This document shows positions 19,925-27,140 of a stretch of 64,000 bases of DNA, one piece after another (positions within the stretch are counted from its first letter, which is position 1; each line of letters starts with the position of its first letter). The stretch is from Maribacter luteus. GTDB lineage: Bacteria; Bacteroidota; Bacteroidia; Flavobacteriales; Flavobacteriaceae. Where the stretch lies: NCBI RefSeq assembly GCF_009674825.1, contig NZ_WKJH01000001.1, positions 310,001 through 374,000 of the forward strand, written 5' to 3'. A program made the translations under genes and the position numbers. Under the pieces are notes generated by a model. The model was not told the origin of the DNA. It worked only from the letters and a program-made list of their open reading frames with translations, and searched no databases.

Positions 19925-21274
19925 ATGAATAAAATTTTTTCCTTGATGCTCATTATCGCTCTTTTTTCCTGTAGTGATAAAAAAACGGAAGAGCCATTGG
20001 TCATAAGCCCAGAAGAGCTTCATACCGCAGTGGACAAGGTCGTTGAAATAATGATACATGATATTTTCTCGCCTCCTGTTGCAAGCCGGGTTTTTGCCTA
20101 CCCGAATGTTGCCGCTTATGAAATCATTGCCCTAAACAATGAAAAGTATATTTCTTTGGAAGGCCAGGTAAATGAACTTACTGCCATTCCCAAACCTGAT
20201 GCCAACAAACCCATAAACTATCAACTAGCTGCATTAGTGGCCCATATGGAACTAAGTAAAAGATTGATTTTCTCCGAACAGGATTTAGAAGTCTTTAGGG
20301 ATAGCCTATATAGTGTTTGGAGTGCAAAAAACGAAACCACCTTTTTAGCATCAAAGGATTATGGTTTAGAAGTTGCCGAACATATTGGTAAGTGGATGAG
20401 TGAAGACAATTACAACCAAACCCGTACCATGCCAAAATTCACGGTTGATACCGATGACGAGACACGATGGCAACCCACCCCACCGGCGTACATGGATGGT
20501 ATAGAGCCCCATTGGGACAAAATACGTCCTTTTGTGATAGACTCTGCTCAACAGTTCAAACCCATTCCACCTCCGGCATTTTCATTGGAAGAGGGCTCCG
20601 ATTTTTATAAAGAACTGAAAGAAGTCTACGATAAAGGAAATGAAATAACCAAAAAGGGTGATGAATCCGAGGAAATTAAGATAGCCCAATTCTGGGATTG
20701 CAACCCATATGTTTCGGTAACCCGTGGTCATTTGATGTTTGCGACTAAAAAAATCTCTCCTGGGGCGCATTGGATCGGCATTACCAAAATCGCCAGTAAA
20801 AAGAGTAAAAGTGATTTTGACAAAACAGTTTATGCCTACACCAAAACTTCCTTGGCAATAGCAGATGCCTTTATAAGTTGTTGGGCCGAAAAATATCGCA
20901 GTAACCTTATTCGTCCAGAAACCCTTATCAACCAACATTTAGATGAAAATTGGAAGCCCGTATTACAAACACCTCCTTTTCCGGAATATACCAGTGGACA
21001 TAGCGTCGTCTCCGGCGCCGCAGCTTCTGCCTTGACCGATATTTTTGGCGATGATTTTGCATTTGACGATGATTCTGAAGTACCGTACGGACTTCCAATT
21101 AGGAGTTTTTCCTCATTTAACCAAGCGGCCAATGAGGCAGCCATCAGTAGAATGTACGGTGGTATACATTATCGTTCGGCTATCGAGGTAGGTATTAAGC
21201 AGGGCCGGGACCTTAGCCAGTTCTTGCTTACGAATTTAAAGATGACCACAGAAAAGGACTTAGCATCAAATTAA
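19925..21274 (+). CDS. PAP2 / vanadium-dependent haloperoxidase-like lipoprotein
   Basis: A 449-residue lipoprotein (lipobox with Cys16, ALFSC) of the superfamily shared by type 2 phosphatidic acid phosphatases and vanadium haloperoxidases. The phosphate or vanadate pocket is intact in three places: K323-x6-R330-P331, S357-G358-H359 and S408-R409-x5-H415. The PAP2 signature SRx5Hx3D expects an acid at position 419, but Ala is encoded (GCT at 21179-21181). No transmembrane helices are present beyond the signal, unlike lipid phosphatases, so the soluble haloperoxidase-like branch is more likely. The activity (haloperoxidase or phosphatase) cannot be decided. The beta-propeller lipoprotein starts 5 bp downstream. 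Confidence 0.8.
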   Translation: MNKIFSLMLIIALFSCSDKKTEEPLVISPEELHTAVDKVVEIMIHDIFSPPVASRVFAYPNVAAYEIIALNNEKYISLEGQVNELTAIPKPDANKPINYQLAALVAHMELSKRLIFSEQDLEVFRDSLYSVWSAKNETTFLASKDYGLEVAEHIGKWMSEDNYNQTRTMPKFTVDTDDETRWQPTPPAYMDGIEPHWDKIRPFVIDSAQQFKPIPPPAFSLEEGSDFYKELKEVYDKGNEITKKGDESEEIKIAQFWDCNPYVSVTRGHLMFATKKISPGAHWIGITKIASKKSKSDFDKTVYAYTKTSLAIADAFISCWAEKYRSNLIRPETLINQHLDENWKPVLQTPPFPEYTSGHSVVSGAAASALTDIFGDDFAFDDDSEVPYGLPIRSFSSFNQAANEAAISRMYGGIHYRSAIEVGIKQGRDLSQFLLTNLKMTTEKDLASN

Positions 21275-21279
21275 TTATA

Positions 21280-22131
21280 ATGCAAAATTTCCCCAGGATA
21301 CTGCTCGTGCTTTTGTTGTTTACGGGTTGCTCAAATTATGGCCAACTACAATACGTTGCCAAACTCCCGAAAAAACTAAAAGAGAATTCGGGTATGACTA
21401 CTTTAAACGATTCAACGGCCTGGTTGATAGAAGATCATGGCAACAATAATGTAATCTATGAAGTTGACCTAGAAGGAAAGATTCTCCGTCAACTGGAAGT
21501 GGATAATGCCCACAATCATGATTGGGAAGATTTGACGAAGGACTCCGACAATAACATTTATATAGGGGATTTCGGAAATAACAACAATAAGAGAAAGAAC
21601 CTTACCATCTATAAAATTCCGAACCCGGATATTGAAAAAAACAAAAAAACCGAAGCCGGTAAAATCAAATTCAGTTATCCTGACCAAAAAGAATTTCCAC
21701 CTTCTGCAGCAGAAATGAATTTTGATGCGGAAGCTTTCTTTTATTATAAAAAAGCCCTTTTTATTATAACCAAGAACAGGACAAAACCTTTTAACGGGGA
21801 GGCGGCCATTTACAAAGTTCCTGCAATAACAGGGAAACATGAGGCCCAATTTATAGGTAAATTCATTACCTGTAAGGACGAGGATAAATGCCGAGTAACC
21901 GCTGCGGACATTTCCCCCGATGGGAGCACCATCGCACTACTGGGGTATGGCAATATTTGGTTGTTCACTGATTTCAAGTGGGATGATTTCTCAAATGGTA
22001 ACCTAAAAACCATAAATCTTGGAATTACCACCCAACTTGAATCTTTGAGTTTCCTAGACAACCACACCTTATTACTTTCAGATGAAAAGCAGGGTGAAAC
22101 CGGGGGCAACCTCTACTCCATTAAAATTTAA
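21280..22131 (+). CDS. Beta-propeller-like lipoprotein of unknown function
   Basis: A 283-residue lipoprotein (lipobox with Cys17, LFTGC). It consists of repeated short beta-strand motifs with Asp/Asn-rich turns (SNNNVIYEVDLEGKILRQL-like blocks, DNNIYIGDFGNNN, DGSTIALLGYGNIWLFTDF), consistent with a six-bladed propeller of the SdiA-regulated/NHL kind. No catalytic signature is seen. It begins 5 bp after the PAP2-like gene, so the two are co-transcribed; it may be a binding partner for the haloperoxidase-like protein. The 3' end is convergent with the large phosphoesterase fusion gene, 39 bp away. Confidence 0.7.
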   Translation: MQNFPRILLVLLLFTGCSNYGQLQYVAKLPKKLKENSGMTTLNDSTAWLIEDHGNNNVIYEVDLEGKILRQLEVDNAHNHDWEDLTKDSDNNIYIGDFGNNNNKRKNLTIYKIPNPDIEKNKKTEAGKIKFSYPDQKEFPPSAAEMNFDAEAFFYYKKALFIITKNRTKPFNGEAAIYKVPAITGKHEAQFIGKFITCKDEDKCRVTAADISPDGSTIALLGYGNIWLFTDFKWDDFSNGNLKTINLGITTQLESLSFLDNHTLLLSDEKQGETGGNLYSIKI

Positions 22132-22170
22132 TTTTTATAAAACTACCTGCTTATCCCTTAAGCCTGAGAA

Positions 22171-25100
22171 CTAAAATCCAAAGCCCAATCCAAAAGTAAA
22201 ACGGGGGCCATCTTTACTATCGTACAAAGCAAAGTTCAAGGATAATATATCCGCAGCATTTAGGAAAAACCCACCACCGTAAGAGGTATGCCAAATATCG
22301 GAATCAAATTCGGGCGTCCAGACACGTCCGTAATCATAACCTCCGAAAACACCCATGTTCAATGGAAGTAAACCGGTTTTCATTCGTTTAAGGCTATATC
22401 TTAAGTCTGTATTTTGATAAAACGCCCTTTTACCTGAAAAACGTTGGTTTCTAAAACCACGAAGACCATCAAGGCCACCAATACTTGCTGCTTGGTAAAA
22501 TTCATAACCATCTCCTAAATTAAGATGCGCCTTCCATTTTGTCGCCAGGACCAATCTACCACTGGGAATCAACTTATAATCAAAGGAAAGACTGGGCACT
22601 AGATATCCAAATCCTTGTGAGCCATTTTCAAAACCGGTCTTATACCCCATAAGAAGGGAGGTCGACATCCCTAATGTAGGAAATGCAACATTATCAGAAT
22701 TCGAAAAAGAATATTGCATTTCTGCCCCGACGAAATTCTTATGGTTCTCCTCACCACTGGCAACATAAAATGTATTTATGAACCTATCACTGGTTTCTTC
22801 AACCTCTACACTTTCATAATTTACCCCAAGGCGAAATTGTGATCCAGAACCACCTCGCCAAATCACGGAAGGGGTAAATGCAATGGTTCTCAGTTTTACA
22901 CGGTTGAAATCCTTACCGAGATCATCATCTAAATTCTCGGTTTCGTTTCCCCAACCAAAGAAATTAATGCTGTAGTTCGGACTTGTGAATTTTGCTCCTA
23001 AAACTAAATTGGCCTTGCCAAAAACACGGGCAAACTCTCCCTTATAACTAAAATCATAACCACTTGTTGCAAAATAGAAAGCTGCATTGAATGTATGTTG
23101 ACTGGTAAAAGGATGCTGTTGAAAACCATTGAAGGTATATATATTCGTAAAGCCCATCTTAAAACCATCATCAGGATTTGATCCTATTGAAGGAATTATC
23201 ATATTATTGCTCTTTTTGTATTTAATGGGTTGGTACGTATTGGTCTCATAATCATTTGCCAAACGCAATTTTGCCCCATCAATATTTTTCAAGGTATTCT
23301 TCTTGGCCTTCTGGTCATAAATATATACGCCTCGACTATCAATAATATCATATACATCATTGTTCTGACCACCTACCAATCGCAATTTTATTTTGCCTTT
23401 TTTTCCCTGTACTACAAACTGGTCATCATCATCCAAGCCATAGACCCATATCTCTTTGGTAGTTTCAGGATTAAAATCCTTCTTATAAAAAACTTCCCCT
23501 TTGTCTCCTTTTATAATACGCTGCCCTACAACTTGGGTGTTTCCATTCGATAATTGGGTAATGGTAAAAAAATCATCCTTATCAGTACCTGTGACCATGG
23601 CATATTTATTCAACAGCCCATAGTACTCGTCCGCAGTTTTCTGCAGGTTACTTTTTCTTGCCAATAACACTTTTTTTATTCTATCGACCCCCTCATCCTG
23701 TACGGCCTTGGGGAAAAACCCGAAAGCCTCATCCAGAACATCTTCCGTAATATTATTTTGTAGAAAAAGGGCTTGTTGTTGCCATTGTTCCTTTGTAGTT
23801 TCAGAGAGGACAACCATATCCAAAGCGTAAGCCTTAGGAGAGCCATTAAACCCTTTAACGCTTCGAATTTCCTCATTAAATCCTTCCATCAGGGTCAAAC
23901 CTGGTACAATGCGGGTTATCAAGTTCATTAACGGTCCATCGCCCATTATCGAGAATACTTGGTCACGATCCCTAGGTACCGGCCTATAAACCACCTTACC
24001 TTTCTCAATTTTTTTAAAACGGGCCCATCGCCATTGGTCGGTATGGCGATCCCAATCCCCGATCAACATATCGAATAGGCGTGCCTTTATATAGGCTTCC
24101 TTGTCTACTTTGTATTTTTCATCCTTTCGAAGGTTTAAAAGCATGTCGTCCGTACTATCCATTTTATTGGCATACCCAAAACTTTTTTGGTCACCATGTC
24201 CGTCATCGGTACGTTCCTCTATCATATATAACTCATCACCGAATTCATCGGTATAATCTTTTATTGCATCTTGTTTTGGAATGTAATAAAGTTTTGGATT
24301 GGTATGATAAATACCTACCGCATCTGATAAAGTACCTACGGTCAAGGAGGCATACGGATGTGATCCGGTGTAAAAATCCTCCAAAATACTTTCTGTGACG
24401 GTACCATCAAAATCACCAACGACATATTGCTCCTTAAAAGCCATTGCCTGTAAATAAATCTCGGCACTTTTACGTAATGCCCTCATTACATATTCCTTCC
24501 CTTCTTTGTTGACCAGCCTAAGGGACCTTGATTGGTGGCCCCCACCTTTTCTAATTACTTTTAATCCTCCGAATAATGTATCAAGATCCACCGTGGGAGC
24601 CTTAACTTTTTTCGCGTATAAATCACGATACCTTTCCCCCCATATGGTTTTGAACAATTTACTTTTGTCCACTTCTTCTGCAGTATATATAGAGGCTTCT
24701 ACCTCTGGCGGAAAGGATTTTGGATACGTCTTCGTATTATCTTCTTTTTCTGCAGGCAATACCTCGGTTGTGAACAAAAACTCCTCTTCACCATTGTTCC
24801 CAATACCATAGTATCTTATTCCTGAAGAGCCATCGGTATAGACCTCAAGTACCGCATAACCCATTCTACCCGTTGAGAACTTACTACCGTTCATTAACCT
24901 TGTTGCACCTTCCTTGGCCCCAGCACCACTAATGATTTGCGGTGTGTTGTCCTCAAAAATGTATTGAAGGGAATGTTCATGACCCGAAGCCAAAATCACC
25001 TTTTCGGAATATTGCGCCAATGTCATAATACGTTTTCTAAGCTCTCGATAGTTCTTATTGTTCAAATCCTCTGGAGAAGCACCTGTAGTTTTTCTCAATA

Positions 25101-25881
25101 GATTGATAATGGTGCCGATTACCGGTAAAGGCAATTTGGTTCCTGTAGGGTACAATTGACTTTTTAAGGAAAACTGTCCGCCATGCTGTCCATAACTGGA
25201 CATTGGGTGATGCAGGGCAATAAGTGTGGTCTTACCCATATTTTTTTTGATAAGCCCTTCTAATTCCTCAAAGAATTTTTCCCTATCCTTAATTTCACAA
25301 TTATCGTTCATCGTTGGGTTTTTATCCCAATTGGCTAGGTACCATTCGGTGTCAATAGCAATTACGACGACATCGTCACTAACATCAATTTTTTGAATGG
25401 CACAGCCATCCTCAGGAAAAAACACGTGTTTATTATCCAGTTTTTTTTCAATGTACTTTTGTTCCCTTTCCAAACCTTTAAGTCCTTCATTGTACCAATC
25501 ATGGTTTCCTGGAATGAAAATAGGATTGCCTTTAAAACCATCAAGCGTTTTCAGCTGGGCTTTAATATGGTTTTTGGCCAAAAGGTATGCCTCAGTGGAG
25601 TCTTTCTTATCCGGCATTCCCGCAGGGTATATATTATCGCCCAAAAAAATCGCCGTACTGTTCTTCCCCGCCTGATCCAATCTTTTTTTGAAAAGTTTGA
25701 GTACCGGGTTCATATCGCCCATTGGTGACTTGCCGGCATCTCCTATTAAATAAAAAGTATGGGAAACTTTTTTTTGATCTTTAACATCTTGCTTACCCAC
25801 TTCTTCTGCATATTTGGGTTTATAGGTAGCACAACTGCTTCCTATCATCAACAAAGCGATCAAAAGGTAATATTTATGCAT
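22171..25881 (-). CDS. Metallophosphoesterase / kinase-like / outer-membrane barrel fusion lipoprotein
   Basis: A 1236-residue protein when started at the ATG at 25881; an upstream in-frame start would add 17 residues before the signal peptide. The lipobox is MIGSSC. A calcineurin-type phosphoesterase spans about 40-360 (GDAGK at 47, GDN at 81, GNHDW at 125, HH at 224, GHEH at 300). A middle domain, about 430-680, has kinase-fold hallmarks: EYVMRALRK near 463, IGDWDRHTDQW at 607-617 and PRDRDQVFS at 636. An Omp85/D15-like barrel follows from about 890, with GLRGFR near 1139 and a terminal Phe. It is therefore predicted to sit in the outer membrane with its soluble domains in the periplasm. 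The kinase-like reading is my inference. It diverges from the HD-Pycsar gene with 53 bp between. Confidence 0.8.
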   Translation of the reverse strand: MHKYYLLIALLMIGSSCATYKPKYAEEVGKQDVKDQKKVSHTFYLIGDAGKSPMGDMNPVLKLFKKRLDQAGKNSTAIFLGDNIYPAGMPDKKDSTEAYLLAKNHIKAQLKTLDGFKGNPIFIPGNHDWYNEGLKGLEREQKYIEKKLDNKHVFFPEDGCAIQKIDVSDDVVVIAIDTEWYLANWDKNPTMNDNCEIKDREKFFEELEGLIKKNMGKTTLIALHHPMSSYGQHGGQFSLKSQLYPTGTKLPLPVIGTIINLLRKTTGASPEDLNNKNYRELRKRIMTLAQYSEKVILASGHEHSLQYIFEDNTPQIISGAGAKEGATRLMNGSKFSTGRMGYAVLEVYTDGSSGIRYYGIGNNGEEEFLFTTEVLPAEKEDNTKTYPKSFPPEVEASIYTAEEVDKSKLFKTIWGERYRDLYAKKVKAPTVDLDTLFGGLKVIRKGGGHQSRSLRLVNKEGKEYVMRALRKSAEIYLQAMAFKEQYVVGDFDGTVTESILEDFYTGSHPYASLTVGTLSDAVGIYHTNPKLYYIPKQDAIKDYTDEFGDELYMIEERTDDGHGDQKSFGYANKMDSTDDMLLNLRKDEKYKVDKEAYIKARLFDMLIGDWDRHTDQWRWARFKKIEKGKVVYRPVPRDRDQVFSIMGDGPLMNLITRIVPGLTLMEGFNEEIRSVKGFNGSPKAYALDMVVLSETTKEQWQQQALFLQNNITEDVLDEAFGFFPKAVQDEGVDRIKKVLLARKSNLQKTADEYYGLLNKYAMVTGTDKDDFFTITQLSNGNTQVVGQRIIKGDKGEVFYKKDFNPETTKEIWVYGLDDDDQFVVQGKKGKIKLRLVGGQNNDVYDIIDSRGVYIYDQKAKKNTLKNIDGAKLRLANDYETNTYQPIKYKKSNNMIIPSIGSNPDDGFKMGFTNIYTFNGFQQHPFTSQHTFNAAFYFATSGYDFSYKGEFARVFGKANLVLGAKFTSPNYSINFFGWGNETENLDDDLGKDFNRVKLRTIAFTPSVIWRGGSGSQFRLGVNYESVEVEETSDRFINTFYVASGEENHKNFVGAEMQYSFSNSDNVAFPTLGMSTSLLMGYKTGFENGSQGFGYLVPSLSFDYKLIPSGRLVLATKWKAHLNLGDGYEFYQAASIGGLDGLRGFRNQRFSGKRAFYQNTDLRYSLKRMKTGLLPLNMGVFGGYDYGRVWTPEFDSDIWHTSYGGGFFLNAADILSLNFALYDSKDGPRFTFGLGFGF

Positions 25882-25893
25882 AATGAATAAAGT

Positions 25894-25926
25894 GAAATGT
25901 AAATTTTGTAATTTGGCTTTATCAAA
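25894..25926 (-). promoter_or_regulatory. Candidate flavobacterial promoter for the phosphoesterase fusion gene
   Basis: On the minus strand, TTTG (25923-25926) and TACATTTC (25894-25901) are separated by 21 bases. This fits the Bacteroidota -33 TTTG / -7 TAnnTTTG pattern with one mismatch in the -7 box. It would leave a very short leader before the ATG at 25881, so this is only a suggestion. Confidence 0.3.
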
Positions 25927-25934
25927 CCTCACAT

Positions 25935-27116
25935 ATGTCGGATATAATCGATAAAACTAAATCTTTTGCGACTGATTTATTAACCCGGAAATTAGCCCCT
26001 GAGTTTCTGTACCACAATCTTACACATACCCAACGGGTTGTCAAAAGTACTAAAGAAATCCTAGATTCCCTCAAGCTTGAGGACAAAGAGACGGAACATC
26101 TAATCCTCGCCGCATGGCTGCACGATACTGGATACACCAAAGGAAGTGAGGACCATGAAGAAACCAGTACGGTAATTGCCAAGGAATTTCTTGAAAAGCA
26201 AGGATATAGCCAAGAGGGCATAAAAAAAATATGTTCGATTATCCTAGCTACGAAAAAGAAACACAAACCTATAAATATTGCTGAAGAAATAATCAGGGAC
26301 GCCGACGCCTCTCATTTTGCACAGAGCAGTTATATGGACACCTGTGAGTTTTTAAGGGAAGAGCTATCCCTTTTAGGTATTGCCGAATATAACCAAAAGG
26401 AATGGTTAAAAACAAACCTTGAGGTTTTAGGAAAAGAACATGATTATTACACTGATTATGCCAAAGAGCATTGGCAACCCAAAAAGGAAAAAAACCTAAA
26501 AAGGCTTAGCAAAGAATATAAAACAATAAAGTCCATAGTAAAAAAAGAAGCCCTAAAGGCAAAATTTAAGAGTGATAGTCCGGATCGGGGCATACAAACA
26601 TTATTTCGTGTTACCTTAAAAAACCACTTAACCCTGAGTGACATCGCCGATACAAAAGCGAATATCCTTTTATCGGTGAATGCCATTATAATTTCCATGG
26701 CTTTATCGAACTTAATTCCCAAGCTTGATAATCCTTCTAACCACTACCTGATCACTCCTACCGTAATTTTCATCTTCTTTTCCGTAGCATCTATGATTTT
26801 AGCGGTTTTGGCCACTAGGCCAAATGTTACGAGTGGGGAATTCACTAAAGAAGATGTGAAAAACAAAAAAGTGAACCTTCTGTTCTTTGGCAATTTCCAC
26901 AAAATGAAATTATCGGAGTACGAATGGGCCATTAATGAATTGGTCAAGGACAAGGATTACATCTACTCTAGCTTAACCAAGGACCTTTACTACTTGGGGT
27001 TGGTCTTGAACCGAAAATATAAGATCTTACGTTGGACGTATACCATTTTCATGATCGGCACCGTAATTTCGGTCATTGCATTTGCGGTTTCCTTCCAACT
27101 TTATGGTACAAAATAA
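25935..27116 (+). CDS. HD-domain phosphohydrolase fused to a Pycsar-type (PycTM) membrane effector domain
   Basis: A 393-residue fusion. The N-terminal HD domain (about residues 15-185) has candidate metal ligands H31, H63-D64 (WLHDTGY) and D122 (RDAD), typical of enzymes that cleave nucleotide phosphates. After a charged linker, the C-terminal part (about 218-390) matches the PycTM effector family: LTLSDIADTKANILLSVNA, then transmembrane helices at about 243-262, 270-293 and 367-387 with a soluble segment between the second and third. In Pycsar anti-phage defence, such effectors respond to cCMP or cUMP made by a neighbouring cyclase. No nucleotide cyclase gene is seen nearby, so this may be a self-contained nucleotide sensor or a housekeeping relative. 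It is convergent with the GAF gene (24 bp apart). Confidence 0.8.
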   Translation: MSDIIDKTKSFATDLLTRKLAPEFLYHNLTHTQRVVKSTKEILDSLKLEDKETEHLILAAWLHDTGYTKGSEDHEETSTVIAKEFLEKQGYSQEGIKKICSIILATKKKHKPINIAEEIIRDADASHFAQSSYMDTCEFLREELSLLGIAEYNQKEWLKTNLEVLGKEHDYYTDYAKEHWQPKKEKNLKRLSKEYKTIKSIVKKEALKAKFKSDSPDRGIQTLFRVTLKNHLTLSDIADTKANILLSVNAIIISMALSNLIPKLDNPSNHYLITPTVIFIFFSVASMILAVLATRPNVTSGEFTKEDVKNKKVNLLFFGNFHKMKLSEYEWAINELVKDKDYIYSSLTKDLYYLGLVLNRKYKILRWTYTIFMIGTVISVIAFAVSFQLYGTK

Positions 27117-27140
27117 AAGCTATTCAAGATTTGGTTTGAA

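Noticed and set aside
19925-21274. Firm call as a vanadium haloperoxidase
   Set aside because: Pocket residues are shared with PAP2 phosphatases and no halide-specific feature can be read by eye.
25894-25926. Strong promoter assignment for the divergent region
   Set aside because: One mismatch in the -7 box and a very short leader; listed only as a weak candidate.
25935-27116. Complete Pycsar anti-phage system
   Set aside because: No nucleotide cyclase gene or other defence gene lies beside it, so only the effector-like domain can be claimed.
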